From: Cycas panzhihuaensis
Lineage: Eukaryota; Cycadophyta
DNA: 64,000 nt
Assembly: GCA_023213395.1 (NCBI GenBank)
Contig: CM041465.1
Span: 104,291,741 to 104,355,740 of the forward strand
Reading direction: 5' to 3'
Shown: positions 1 to 11,735 of the stretch, one piece after another
Layout of the letters: the number at the start of each line of letters is the position of its first letter
Numbering within the stretch: position 1 is the stretch's first letter
Notes under the pieces: generated by a model
The model's input: only the letters and a program-made list of their open reading frames with translations
Databases searched by the model: none
What the model was told of the DNA's origin: nothing
Translations under genes and position numbers: made by a program

Positions 1-458
1 TTCCTTCTAGGTCCATCCCCCAGCTCTGTGTCATTATGATGACCCCTTCAGTCTTTTGTAGACCCCTTCTATCTTGATTTTTGCATGACCCCAAAGCATA
101 CCTATGTTTATACTCGTTTGGCTCGTTTTGCCACCTTGAGACAGTTTTTACCCCTTGTTCGAGCCTCTGGACCTATAAAGGAAGTGCCCCCTTCATCCTG
201 GACCTCATTGGGGCCCTTTTAGAAACCTTTGGGACCCTAGAGAGCCCCTTTTCACTGTCGTTTCTTTTCCTCTTGTCGAGTCAGTCTCCTCATCCCAGGT
301 AGCCTCCTTCTAAGGCTCTCCTGTCCTTCATGGTCCCTATTCATAGCCTTCCGAGTGATTTGGAGTCCTATCACTACCTCTCATGCCTTTCTTTGCTCAT
401 CAACGCCGTCATCATTTTTTTTCTTCGATCATCTGACTAAGACCCTCACCTCCTTACC

Positions 459-881
459 ATGACATTGCTCATCTTCATCGATGGAAGAAGTCATGGCAAC
501 CCAGGTCCTTCTTCCACCATGTGGATCCTCCATGATCCTTTCAGATATAATTACATGCGTTCTGAGGTCTTCCTTCCCGAAGCTACCAATAACGAAGTTG
601 AGTACACATCTATTATTGAAGCCCTTACCGATGTACTCTGCTTCGACCGTGGACCCATCATCCTTCTTTGCGACTTTCAGGTCATTGTGTCACATCTCAC
701 CCAGGTTTACCAGGCGTGTTGCCCATGCTTGAGGGCCCTCACCTTAACCGATAGGTCCCTTTTGTCTCATTTCTCTTCCATAGATATCTAACATATTCAC
801 CAGGACTGTAATGCTGAGCTAGATGACCCTGTCTGTCTCATCCTCAAGTGTCATCTCCCTCTTCTTGATAACCCCCCTTGA
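459..881 (+). pseudogene. Second RNase H (aRNH-type) of element G, one internal stop
   Basis: This is a ribonuclease H fold domain that would degrade the RNA strand of RNA/DNA hybrids during reverse transcription. Visible motifs are FIDGRSHGNPGPS near the start (first catalytic Asp), NNEVEYTS (Glu), LLCDFQ (Asp) and NAELDD near the end (last Asp). A TAA stop at about 789 interrupts the frame where copy A reads Gln, and the same frame continues to a TGA at 879-881. The domain is a separate frame near the 3' LTR, not the RNase H fused to reverse transcriptase. An extra RNase H of archaeal type is an established trait of the Tat lineage; assignment here rests on the motifs and position. Confidence 0.8.
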
Positions 882-1377
882 GGAACCTATTCGGTCACCT
901 AGGTGCTTAGGTTCTGGGTCATCTCCATCTTCCATATTATGATCCATTCACACCTCCTAAAGCTGACCACTAATGAGGTTAATCTATGGTGACCATCAGG
1001 TTTGTTTTTGTCACTCTACCTTTCGTACCACTCCCAATACATAACCCCCATTATTTTCACTCTCCTATGTACATAACACCCTATTCATAGCATCTATTTG
1101 ATCATGCTCATGATTATCACCACTATTTATTTTGTACTCATATGATGGGGGCATCCCCCTCATCTGTTATCATTACCAGTCAACTCTAGTATGACACATA
1201 GGTAGCCCCTATGCTACCACTCTCTCATCTCCCTTTCCATGCATCCTACCACGACACTCGCTGTCATCCTTAGTTGATAACATTGCTATATTTGTTGTAT
1301 TTTGCTAACCTTTTATTGCCAGCATTCATCATCATGTTACACTTCCAAGTAGTAAGGCTTTACTGCCAAGGGAGTAG
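882..1377 (+). other. Element G 3' untranslated stretch with polypurine tract
   Basis: There is no gene here. The segment separates the RNase H stop from the LTR and ends in the purine-rich CCAAGGGAGTAG just before TGTTTCC. The same place reads CCAAGGGGGCAG in copies A and C, so it is the likely primer for plus-strand DNA synthesis. Confidence 0.6.
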
Positions 1378-2663
1378 TGTTTCCTGGCTACCAGGAATGG
1401 ATATGGGTGAGTCAACCCAGGTAAGTGCAGGTATGCTTCTATCTCTACCCTTGTCAGTTCTAGAAAAGGTAGATTAAAGCACTTCATCTATATTGTATGA
1501 TGATTAATTCACTGCATGACCACCATACATTAACTGCTTGACTATATTACATCACAACACTTTTTTAGCCTATGAATATCTAGGGATACATATCCCATGG
1601 TGCTACACAATCCTCCTCCATGTCTCCATAATGTCCTCAAGTACTGTTTGGCTTCCATAGCCTAACAACATCACCCATTGATGCATCATGACCCCTAGCA
1701 TCCCGCCTAGGCTTGGTTGTCATCCTGCGTCTACTTGTTGTCCTTCTGGGGAACCTTTCACCTTCATTGCTTGCTCGTTGTGGCCTCTCTTAATCCCACA
1801 ACCCCCTTTTTGCCACTTGGATACAGTACCATATCTCCTTGGGCCTTAGCTTTCCCCTCTTTTAGAGCTTCCAGGGCTTCCCCTTCTCTCTTTTATTTTG
1901 TTTCTACTACATCGCATTAAACTTCGCAATACCGTTGCAAACTTTGTGGTACCGTTAAGTTTACCATAGGGCAACTGTCCATAATTATTTTTAAATTTGC
2001 CATGACTAATTTTGTATTTATTGCGAAATTGTCATCTGGCAATGACTTGTTTCTTATCCATGCTTAAGCCTAATCATTAGATTGAGCTAAGGTTAGGTTT
2101 AAAAACCTAAAAATATCCTCATTTTACCTCTCTTATATTTATGTTTTACTACTATCTCCTCCAAAAATGCCCTGCAAATAAGATCAAGTTTTGTTACACC
2201 TAATTCTCAGCCAACTACTAGCCTCCTGTAGCTCTAGACATGTGGTTGCAGGCCTGCAATGTGGCTAGCTAAGAGAAGATCATGCTCTAAATGCTCCATC
2301 AATTTCTAGCTATCTTTCTTGCTCTAGTTTTATTCCTACTTATTGAACCATTGGGTTTTCTCCTGTAAACCCCATAAGGTTTATTTCTCCATCTAATTTC
2401 ACAGGTAGATCTACTTAAGATCTACCTATAATAGGTACCTTTAAGTTAATCTTTTGCTTTCCTTTCTTTGAGCATCATAAATATCATTTACTAATCCCCT
2501 TTTTGTAGTAACTTTCCCTTTCTTTTTATTATAAGCATGAGGCAAACCCTCCTCTTATTGGCCTGTCTTCTCTTTCTTTTATTCCATCCTAGTTTCTTTC
2601 AGGAGGCAATAAGGTAGAGGCATCCATGGATAGTGAAAGGAACTAAAGGTAGGGTCTTGCACC
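1378..2663 (+). repeat. Element G 3' LTR, truncated
   Basis: The LTR begins TGTTTCC with a perfect terminal hairpin (TTCCTGG, CTA, CCAGGAA). A doublet of splice-donor-like sites follows (AGGTAAGT and AGGTATGC, 10 bp apart at 1421 and 1431). A degenerate GGTACC module lies near 1920-1975. The sequence from 1378 to 2663 is repeated, diverged, at 2664-3950, and breaks off at the start of the second LTR. No gene was found inside it. Confidence 0.7.
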
Positions 2664-4297
2664 TATTTCCCAGCTGCCAGGAATGGACACAGGTGAGATG
2701 ACTCAGGTAAGCACGTGTGCTTCTATCCCTTGCCTTTATTAGTTATATAAAAGGTGGATTAAAGCACTACATTTGTATTACATAATGATTGATTCACTGT
2801 ATGATCATTATGAATTTACTGCTTAGCTATACTGCATCTTAGTACTTTTTTTAGCCTATGACGATCTACGGATGCGAATCCCATGGTGCTCCAAAACCCT
2901 CCTCTGTGTCTCCACAATATTCTCAAGTGCCTTTTTGGCCCTCGTAGCCTAATCTCACCACCTATCGACATATTATAACCCCTAGCACTTTGCCTAGGCT
3001 TGGTTGGCATTCTCCATCTATTCATTGACTTTTTGAGAACTTCTCACTACTAGTACTTGTCTGTTATAGGCTTTCTTAAGCCCCACAACCCTTTTCTACC
3101 ACTTGGATAGAGTACCATACCCCTCTAGGCTAGAGTTTCCCTTATTTTTGGAGCTTTTGGGCTTCTTATTATTTATTTTTCTCCATGTTTATGCCACATC
3201 ATGATAAACGTTGTGGTACCATTGCAAACTTTATGGTACCACTAAGTTTACTATGGAGTGACTATCACAACTTATTTTTTAAAATCTGCCATGGCTGATT
3301 TCGTATTTATTATGAAATTGCCATGTGGAAATGACTTATTCCTAGCCCAGGTTGAACCCTAATCACTTGATTGAGCTAAGGTTAGGTTTAAAAACCTAAA
3401 AACACCCTCATTTGCTCTCTCTCACTCATTTGTTTTCTACCACTTCACCAAAAATGCCCTGCAATAGGATAGAACCTACTACATCAACTTCTCAGCCAGC
3501 TACCAGCCTCCTGTAGCTCCAGACATGTAATAATAGGCCTATAACGTGGCCACCCAAGTGAAGATCATGCTCCAAGTGCTCCATCAAGCTCAAATTCTCC
3601 TCTTCACTCCATTTTCTTTCCAACTTGTTGCTTCTTTAGGGTTTTGCACTTGCGAACCCCACAATGTTGGTTTCTCTCCCCTTTTTCTTAGGCAAATCTG
3701 CCTCTAATCTACACACAACATGTATCTCAGAGCTTATACTTTGTTTTCCCTTCCTTTGAGTAACATAAATATAGTTTGTCAATACTTTTGTAGCACTTGT
3801 TCTCTATTTCTCTACTATAAATGAGGGGTAAACCCTTCCTTTTTCATTGGTTTCCTTTTGTTCTTCTGACTACTTCCCAGTTTCTTCAAGGAGGCAACAA
3901 AGAAGAGGCACTCATGGAGAGTGAAGGGAGCAAAGGTAGGGTTTTGCACCCAGCAAGCCTTCTCCTTGAGGGCAGCCCCCTTCTCTCCTCACCTCTTCTT
4001 TCTTCATGCTTCTCTTAGGTTTCCAAAGGGCCATTAGAGGGAAGGTCACTGCTAGTAGTAGCACAGGTAGCCCATTATTGTGCTTGCTACTAGTCCTTGC
4101 TGGTCTTATATGGGCAGTTTTTTAGCCCTGTCCCATATCTCTTTCTCCCTTTATCCTAGCCTTGTCAAAGTTGTAAAAGTTGCACTTTGTAACTTCTATA
4201 ACATTGACAATATTTATAACATTATTCACTACTTCTTGGCTCACATTCTAAAAGTTTGTTATACTTACCTCTCTGCACATCTTGGTACTTGGGTAGC
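2664..4297 (+). repeat. Element F 5' LTR, left part
   Basis: The LTR starts TATTTCCCAGCTGCC, the usual TG end having become TA. It contains a splice-donor-like AGGTAAGC about 45 bp in and a GGTACC module at about 3205-3250. It is interrupted at 4297 by element A. It resumes at 18815 after a 5-bp duplication (GTAGC at 4293-4297, GCAGC at 18810-18814). There is no gene inside; short open frames are not conserved. Confidence 0.75.
4293..4297. repeat. Target-site duplication of element A, left copy
   Basis: GTAGC here matches GCAGC at 18810-18814 with one transition. The 5-bp length is usual for Ty3/gypsy integration and defines the exact ends of element A. Confidence 0.7.
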
Positions 4298-6868
4298 TGA
4301 AACGTTGACCGTGGGGTGGTATCCCTACGTTTATCAAGAGAATGGATTATGCAAGACTAGGTTGGGCTAAACAGCAAGGACTCACCTCGCAGGTCGTCCG
4401 TGCGCTGGAGCATGGATTCGGGACCTGCAGAGGTGCTTGGTTGCTTCTAGGTAGTTCCAAAAAGTGAGGTCTTCCTACCCCTCGGATGGTCAGGAAGAGG
4501 AGAAGAGAGCCTGGCAAGTTGCATCTTCTCAAGGAAGTGAGAAGGCAACACGATAATGAGAAGGTATGTATAATGTGGTGTCTAGTTATAGGCTTGGCCA
4601 AAGAAGCAAAGATGTGGGTAATTCTAACACGAAATGAACTATCTAAATGTGCTATATTAACTGCTAAATAAAAGATAATCAAAGCAAAAGTATGTTCCTT
4701 TCCTATTCCAGTTTCCTATGTGTTCCTTATTATGCAAGCACGTGCACAAAAAGTAATGCTATAAAGAAAACATACAAGGGCGAGGAAAATACCTAGACTG
4801 GTGACTGAATAGAGTGATACGCGTCTCTTCACTTCCCACTCCTTCTCGCTCCACTCGTTGCATGCGTAAAACTGCTCGGTGATGGTTGCCGTGAGTAACC
4901 GAAGAGGGGCTAGCTTACCTCCCCTTATGCATGCAAAAGTAAAGCAGAATAGCAAATAACAGAAAATAGCGAAAAAAGCAACAACTATGGAACTAACCTG
5001 CAATGGGTTTGTTTCATATGCGACTCCACGAATGTGAGATCCTGTCCAGCAAACAAGTAGGTTTCTCCCTCTCGGAAGAGGGGCTACGAAACAGATCTAA
5101 TATGTATATTAAACTTAGAGTAAACAGAGTCAAACTAAGCTAAGCATATGCATTATTATCTAATGAAACAACATTCAACAAAGTTTCCACAAACGGTTAC
5201 CACAAATGACACCCAAACAAAAGTATAGCCTCAGAATGGCTAACTCACCCACGGGAAGTCTCCACAAAGCCTCAAGAAAGAAAAATAGACTCACAGTAAG
5301 AACATAGGGCAGTGAACAATGAGGAGGAAAAAAGATAACTAAAAGGTATGCAGGCACCCAAAGAACGAGATGCTACGGACAACAAATCATCCAACTAGGT
5401 GGGTTGCAAGCTGTTAACCAGTAAGAAGCAGTTTCGGGGCTTATGCAATGCCCAAAACCAACAGACAAAAATCCAAAACCAGTGTGGCGATGGGCTGCCA
5501 ACGCTGATTTAGATCCAAAAATGAGCCTCTAAATTCCCTAACCTAACTTCTAGAAAGGCACGAAGGTGCAAAGGGAGAGAAAGTAAGGGACGAAACCCTT
5601 GGGGAGAAAGGCAATAAGGGGGACTGGCCCCGCCTTCTTCCCTTTAACTTTCTCTATGTTATCCCATTGCAATAACCACCTAAAAGCAAGCTGGCAAGAA
5701 TGATGAGGGAGCTCTATGGTGCAACAGGTAAGGAAGATAGTGCTAAACAGGCATAGTAATCAAAAAGTACATAAACTAGGAATTTACTCATAAAACATGG
5801 AAAGAAATAGCATGCATTTCAAAGTAAATATGAAGGTACCTTATTATGAAGAGAATAAACATGAACTTGCTAGAAAATGGCAGGAAAAAGCTAGCATTTA
5901 GCAAGATATGATGGCAAGTTTGGGAGAGGAGTCAAATGTAAGAGTGATCCTGTGAGTTGAGAGCCTTTGAAGCTTGTCCTTTTGGGAGACATTGAAGTAT
6001 ATCCTCCTTGAAGCTTTGAAGACCTGTAAATAGATGTTGAGCTTGCTGTTCGTGAGTAATAGAGATAGCAATGGTCCTTGGTAAAGAGTAGCAGCTGTGT
6101 GTCTTATTATACAGTAGTTTTCTGTGGAAGATTTTGTAGAGTTTCTTGTAAAAAATGAGCTAAGAATCCCCAAAAATGAAGACGAAGTTTTGTTTTATCC
6201 CCTGCTCACTGCAGGTGAACGTTGGGGATCTCAGGGTGTTTCAAATGCATGGGTGCCACGTGGTAATTCTGTGAAAAAAGCAGAAACTATCACATGATTT
6301 AAAAAAAAAAATTTAAACAGTCACCCTGCGGTAAACTTCGTGGTACCATGGCAAAGATCGCGGTACCGCTAAGTTTACAGTGGTATGAGACTGAAAACAA
6401 AAAATAAGCAGAAATAAAGGTTTGGAGCTAAATTAAGAGTAAACTAAAAATTTGGAATAGTGGGGAATACCAGTCTTTGGGCAAGTGGCCAAGAAAGTGA
6501 ACTGGATCTCAACCAAGGATTTAATCAGACTTAGAAGAGACTGCAACATGAGCAAGGTGTCATAAAAAGGGTGAACATAACTGGCTGAGGCATCCCGAGG
6601 GGTTATGGATACAATGTGGGTGGCTGTGCACCATATGGAGTGTAACATTCACTGAGGAATGCCCCCATTATGAGTCATCATAGGCTGAAAGCGTCTTGTA
6701 AGCACATGCAATATGATCAAGCAAAGAGGTAATGCAGGCAGGCAAGCATGCAGCAGGCAGTCTGTACGAAATGACCTTAGTCAAGAAAGAGCAGAGAGAA
6801 GTGAGAACGTATACCTGAGATTACCTGAGTCAATGCATCTCAAGTCCATTCCTGGTAGCTGGGAAACA
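4298..6868 (-). repeat. Element A 3' LTR
   Basis: The ends are TGAAACG and GGGAAACA on the plus strand, and the LTR matches 16237-18809 along its whole length. Element-orientation start is TGTTTCCCAGCTACC. A GGTACC-rich palindrome module lies at about 6325-6385, roughly 550 bp from the LTR start. Two short open frames of 111 and 95 codons (4347-4682 and 4716-5003, minus) are also open in the other LTR, but I do not recognise them and do not call them genes. Confidence 0.9.
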
Positions 6869-7227
6869 CTGCCCCCTTGGTAGTAGAGCCTCATCGCTCG
6901 GAAGCATGACGTGATGGTGAATGTTGACAACCAAGAACATTAGTAGGACATGCATATATATACATACAAACAAACATGAACAGCATATGGACCAAGGGTG
7001 TCAGTGAGTGTCGTGGTAGAACACGTGGACAAGGGAGGTAGAGATGAGGATAATATAGGGGCTGCCTACGCGTCATCTAAACATCGACCTGCAAGTGAAT
7101 AAATCCAATGAAGGGGATGCCCTCATTGTCGAAGTGCAACGAGTGATAGGAGGGCACCCAACAAACTGAACAAGCACATCAAATTAAAGGCAACCAGAGA
7201 CTCAGGCACGGGTTAGCTAGGCAAGCC
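6869..7227 (-). other. Element A 3' untranslated stretch with polypurine tract
   Basis: There is no gene here. Read on the minus strand, it ends in CCAAGGGGGCAG directly before the LTR start TGTTTCCC, a typical plus-strand primer. Confidence 0.65.
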
Positions 7228-7659
7228 TCAAAGGCAGTCACTAAGAAGAGGGAGGCGACGCCCAAGGATGAGGTGGATGAGGCTGTCTGCCTCAACATTG
7301 AGGTCCCGAGGGATGTGCTGGATATCAACTGACAAAAAGCGAGCCAAGAGAGACCTAGCAGTTGAAGCAAGGATTCTCAGGTGAAGGCATCGCACCTGGT
7401 AAACCTGGAAGAGATGGGACACCACAACCTGAGAATCACAAAGTAACACGATGGGTCTGTAATGGAAACAGAGAGCATCAATAAGGGCTTTAATAACAGA
7501 TGTATACTCAGCTTCGTTATTGGTTGCCTTAGGAAGGAAGATCCCAGAATGCAGGAAATCATATTCAAAAGTGCTGCAAAGGATCCAAGCAGTGGCAGAA
7601 GGTCTAGGGTTACTGCAGCTTCTACCATCGGTAAATATGTAGAGAGACATGAGCGACAC
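7228..7659 (-). CDS. Second RNase H (aRNH-type), open frame, element A
   Basis: This is an uninterrupted 143-codon frame encoding an RNase H domain that would remove the RNA strand of RNA/DNA hybrids. All four expected acidic positions are visible: TDGRS (residues about 9-13), NNEAEY (about 47-52), LLCDSQ (about 73-78) and NVEADSL (about 122-128). A conserved HIPRD motif precedes the last. It is about 4 kb downstream of the integrase remnant, beyond the antisense PMD-like gene, and close to the 3' LTR. It is the best preserved enzyme domain in this otherwise deleted element. The start codon chosen is the first Met of the open frame; a longer product joined to upstream frames by splicing is possible. 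Confidence 0.85.
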   Translation of the reverse strand: MSLMSLYIFTDGRSCSNPRPSATAWILCSTFEYDFLHSGIFLPKATNNEAEYTSVIKALIDALCFHYRPIVLLCDSQVVVSHLFQVYQVRCLHLRILASTARSLLARFLSVDIQHIPRDLNVEADSLIHLILGRRLPLLSDCL

Positions 7660-8583
7660 AAAATCCTAGTAGCAAATAAACAATGGCAAAATGAAAGGGA
7701 TACTCAAAAGACAGGCAATAAGTGGCCGTGAAGGGTAGGAGGACCTAGCAATGAGGTTACCCAAGGACAGGAGCAAGCAGTCTGACCACCATCTGAGAGC
7801 GGGTAGATAAAAGATGCCCTGGAGCACCAAAGGCTGCTTTGGGAAGCAAAACATGCCTCCAAACAAGGGAGCATTCCCTTTGGGGACTCCAAGAGCAAAA
7901 AGGGCTACAGAAACGAGTCCAGGATGGTGAAACAAGCCAAATGAGTATAAACTCGGGCATGCATGGGAGCGGCATATAAAACAAGGTAAAAGGACCTTGG
8001 AAAAGGTGCAATAATGGGGCACCATAAATGCCCTTACAAGAGAGGGTAAAAAGGGCATTAATAGAGCACAATGGGCGACAGGACAAGAAGGCAAAAGCAA
8101 TCAGGGAAACAGGATAGTCTCAATGACTATCACGAGGTCAAAAACGGAGGAAGTGCCCATCGGGGCCCCTGCCTATATAAGGAAATCGAATAGAAAATGG
8201 ATTCATTTTCACCGGCTCTCGTGAGAAACTAGAGCCATCTCCTTACAAAGTGGAGCACCGCCCAACTTTAGAGGCACACAGGGGATAATCTGACCATTAG
8301 ATCAGAGCGCAACGAGAGCCAGCGGGATCATCGAGATGAGATGATGACGGCCAGGCCAGATCTAGTGAGTGGATCTCACAAAACACTCCCCATTTTAAAG
8401 TTTGAAAATGATTACTTTTTTGTAGTTTTTGCATAAATTTTGCGCCCCTTATGGGCAATTGGAGGCCTCTCAGGGTCTGAATTGGACCCAGAAAGAGGTG
8501 GGACCTAGGCATTAGGGAGCCTTGGTCCCTGTGGGCCCCACGGGGTCCACCACAAGAATTGTTTTTTATTTTCAGGGCAGGAA
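7660..8583. other. Region between second RNase H and hairpin cluster, element A
   Basis: No confident gene is present. Minus-strand frames (for example 7666-8100) are open but do not hold the same frame in copies C and D. The DNA itself is conserved in A (7660-8580), C (30280-31200), D (46360-47215), the start of the window (G) and its end (F). This suggests a leader for the second RNase H or the promoter side of the antisense gene. Confidence 0.45.
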
Positions 8584-8702
8584 CCCCCCCTTTTAGGGGG
8601 GTTACCATTCGTACTGTGGCAAAGATCGTAGTGCCACGATCTTTACTGCAGGGCCCCCTGATCACTGGGGACCAATGCTAAACTTAGTGGTACCACTAAG
8701 CT
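8584..8702. promoter_or_regulatory. Hairpin and palindrome cluster upstream of antisense gene, element A
   Basis: Three structures lie in a row: a C6/G6 stem with a TTTTA loop (8585-8601), an 8-bp stem AAAGATCG/CGATCTTT with an 8-nt loop (8621-8644), and a perfect 18-bp palindrome CTTAGTGGTACCACTAAG (8683-8700). Copies C and D have the same three structures in the same order with different bases in the arms. The cluster lies about 150-260 bp before the first recognisable exon of the antisense gene. The function is unknown. Confidence 0.6.
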
Positions 8703-8846
8703 TAGCATGGTATGAAGGCAAAAAGGCAGAAAAAAGAATATGAGGGGCCAACAGGCCTCAAATCTCAGGCAGAGAGAGCTGAGAGATAGCCAAGAGTATA
8801 GATGACTATTAGGAGACTAACTTTGATTGACTTTTGGTGCTGGCAA

Positions 8847-10723
8847 GCAGTTATCGCGGTGGATAATTGCGAGAACATCGGCATGGCTATGCTGAGCTAC
8901 ATTGAGATGATGTCCTGGGGGGACAAGGAGATTCTGCGGAGGTGTGGCCTATTCAAGGCCTTGAAAACACCTCAATTTGCATTGGATCAGAGACTTTTGG
9001 TCGACATAATGTCACACTAGGATCGGAGGAGGTACGTATTCCACTTGCCATAGGTAGGTGGTGTGATGATTACCTGTGAGACATTCGGCGACTGGGGTTC
9101 CAAGGATGGAGGCCGGTGACATTAGGAGCATTGCCTAGCACTGGGGCAGCACATAAAGAGGTAGCCATGTTCTTCACAGGGGCTGACAAGTGGGAGCGAA
9201 GAGAAGTTCCCCTCCAGACGATGCTGATGTTAAGGATTCCTTGGGTGAGGAAACTAATTACGCTATGCATTTTGTTTCAGATTTCCTAAAAACAAAATTA
9301 CAGAGAGATACCCAAAGGATGGATAGATGCAGTGCACTACTGCGAAGCTGGTGAGAGATTGGACTGGGTGACTATGATAGCGATGAACCTCATTGCACAG
9401 CTTGACGCCATCAGAGTGTCATGAAAGGGAGGACTCTCTTACAGCACGTTGCTGTAGTACTAGTTCTTTGATCACTTTATGGGAGTGGCACCAGTGGGGG
9501 GACCACACCCCATAGCATAGTGGGCTTCGATGGTCCACAGATGGCAGACTCGACTGAGAGGGATGGAGGACCAGGCCCACATCTAGCGATCAGTGGAGGC
9601 GACATTACTAGACCTCCTCACCATGACAGACTATGTGGCAGATCCATACAGATTAGTAAGGTGGGATAGTGATGATAAGGCAGGTAGAGTAAGAGCACCC
9701 ATAGATGATGATGACGACAATGATGACGCTGACGGAGGAGATGGGATCAACTCATCATGACCTGTGGGAGAGGCAGGTCTATCAGGGTCGACAGGAGGAG
9801 CAGCGGGACCATCCGGGACTACTGGAGGAGGGGCGGGCCTATCAGGGGTAGCTGAGGAGAGCAGGGGGCCGGTGACTAGGGCCTGCAGGCTACGGATCAT
9901 GAGGAGATCTGAAGAGACAAGAGCTAAGCTGGTCCCTGCGAGAAGAGAGGCCTAGGCAGAGGAGGTACCCGAGGATGAGGTACCTGTGGCTGGTAGAGAG
10001 TCAGGATGAGAGGATGTCGCACGAGTAGAGGAGCCAGCAGCCATGGCAGGTGAGGCCTAATCATTTCCTTAGTCATTAGACAATTAGGTAGATATTTACT
10101 TTGATTTAATCATGGTATGCAGTGGGATATTCATTGACATATGGCATGTTACATTGGCAGGTACTACAGAGGTTAGGAGACTGGTAGAGGCCATGGTGAG
10201 GGAGATGTTCCCTTAGGTGTATGCAAAGGGGCAACTACCCATCTAGGCAAAGGATACACCTAGATCAGCAGGTACTCATATGAAGGCATTCACCCTATTG
10301 GCAAGGGCAAGAGACATCTGGGCTATAGAGTCCCAAGATCACATAGCTTTCAGGGGATAGATACAATAGGAGCTCGATGAGGCCAGGAGCGAGTGAGACA
10401 AGCTGCAGAGACGGGTCCAGGCTCTAGAGGCACAGGGAGGAGCAGGCAGAGATGCAAGGAGCATGGTCTGGATAGCAGTGCTGGAGGAGTGCCTCAGAGT
10501 GATAGAGGAGAGATTCTAAAGTATGGAGGAGGGACTCTCGGGAGAGAGGGATCATATCCAAGCTCGATACGATCAACTAGTGGACCAAATAGTGTCGAGG
10601 TCGAGCAGGAGTAGGACATACACTCATACAGTAGCGATGACCCCGAGACAGCCATGCGATAAGGGGAGCAAGGCAGGGAGCTCGCGGAGGCCTAGGAGGA
10701 GCCTCGGAGGGATGTGGTCCTAA
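8847..10723 (+). pseudogene. Antisense PMD-like gene of element A
   Basis: This gene is on the strand opposite gag-pol. The first recognisable exon follows an intron-end-like sequence with a CTAAC branch-like motif at about 8817. It reads CGLFKALKTPQF and then VFHLP, followed by a GxMTVT-type turn. That order (short helix, FHLP, G-x-MTVT-x-x-D) is the signature I associate with the plant mobile domain, known from MAIN/MAIL proteins and from transposon-borne copies. After it come an Asp-rich stretch (about 9690-9740), a Gly/Pro stretch, an intron (10050-10160) and a Leu/Arg/Glu-rich coiled coil. Stops and a frameshift break it. The PMD assignment is from pattern and was not tested by profile search. 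Confidence 0.65.
10050..10160 (+). other. Intron of the antisense PMD-like gene, element A
   Basis: It runs from GTGAGG after GGCAG to a TTGGCAG end, 111 bp, and is rich in T and A. Introns of 112 bp at 32789-32900 (C) and 111 bp at 48674-48784 (D) sit at the same place with the same borders. Being on the strand opposite the retroviral-type RNA, this intron would not be removed during element replication. Confidence 0.7.
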
Positions 10724-11199
10724 AGAGAGGGATCACACAGGCCAGGAGATGGTACCCCTGAAGCGAGGCAGCAGTAGCATAGGAGATATGTATGTGATTT
10801 TGACAGGGGAAAGCACGAGCCTCCAGGGGGTCATATATAGGCTTATATGATTGTACCCCTCTATAAGGACACTGGCTTCCCATATGTATGATGTAACATA
10901 TGATTTTTGGTGTATATATATATATGGGGTAATTAGAATCCCATTTTGATATGAGATGTTGTGTATATCATGTGTGATAGATAACATGTATGCTTTGTTT
11001 TGTATATTATAAATGTTTTGTTGTATGATGCATGTATTTCCTTCCATGTATGGCTATATGTCTAACAAGAGCACATACATCCACCATGAGTAGAGGTGAT
11101 AGAGAGGTGTGAGGTTAGAAATAGAGTGACATGTATGTCCACGGAGGAGCATAGCAGAATATGCGAAGGAAACAACAGGCAAGAGAGAGGAGTGGCAGT

Positions 11200-11735
11200 A
11201 CTCCAAAGCATCGTCCCAACTGGGGGATGCCCAAGTAGAAAGACAAAAGGTTCCTAAGAGGATACAGGAACATGGGTTCCGTGGGAGGAGCTAGAAGGAA
11301 AAGTGAGAATCCATCTTAAATTGCCATTCTACCTGTGGTTGGGAAGGATGGGAACAACTTAAAATGGTAGTTTAGGCTCATTTCGGAGCATCGTCCTAGT
11401 TGGGAGATGCCCAAATAAGAGGACAAGGTCCCAAAGAAAATAGGAACATGGGAGCCAGAAGAAGATGAAGAAGACACCTTAAATTGCCATTCTACCCAAG
11501 GTCAGGAGAAATGGGAACAATTTAAGATGGTAGTTTAGGCTCATTTTGGAGCATTGTCCTAGCCAGGGGATGCCCAAATAGGAGGACAAGGTCCCAAAGG
11601 AAATGGGAACATGGGTTCCACGGAGGAACCAGAAGGAGATGAAGAAGACACCTTAAATTGCCATTCTACCTGAGGTCAGGAGAAATTGGAACAATTTAAG
11701 ATGGTAGTTTAGGCTCATTTCAGAGCATCACGAAG
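11200..11735. repeat. Tandem repeat of about 165-175 bp next to integrase end, element A
   Basis: Three units each carry CTTAAATTGCCATTCTACC, then AATTTAAGATGGTAGTTTAG, then a GCATCGTCCTAG-like segment and a GGTCCCAAAG-like segment. Copies C (34210-34405) and D (49830-50015) have one unit only. CTTAAATT and AATTTAAG form an inverted repeat inside each unit. It lies between the integrase stop and the antisense gene. Confidence 0.7.

Larger units (their letters stand above)
1..2663 (+). mobile_element. Element G: 3' end of a Tat-like Ty3/gypsy LTR retrotransposon
   Basis: This is the right-hand part of the oldest element: a second RNase H gene (459-881), a purine-rich tract ending at 1377 and an LTR starting TGTTTCC at 1378. 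The LTR matches the first 1.3 kb of the next LTR (from 2664) and breaks off where that one starts. This is best explained by element F having inserted into G's 3' LTR. The rest of G's LTR would lie beyond the window on the other side of F, so the reading cannot be confirmed here. Positions 1-458 correspond to the stretch upstream of the RNase H gene in copy A (7660-8200, opposite strand) and hold no gene I can name. Confidence 0.75.

Noticed and set aside
1378-3960. A simple tandem duplication inside one LTR
   Set aside because: Possible, but the second unit starts exactly with an LTR terminus, which fits insertion of F into G's LTR better. Sequence beyond the window is needed to decide.
4347-5003. 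Two minus-strand open frames (111 and 95 codons) in A's 3' LTR that are also open in its 5' LTR
   Set aside because: The LTRs were identical at insertion, so agreement is weak evidence. The composition is not domain-like and no start context or homologue is recognised.
8297-8665. Minus-strand frame of 122 codons over the hairpin cluster
   Set aside because: It reads through structured non-coding sequence and is not kept in copies C and D.
9680-9760. Asp-rich (GAT/GAC) stretch as a microsatellite
   Set aside because: The same acidic stretch occurs in frame in the antisense genes of C and D, so it is treated as part of that gene.
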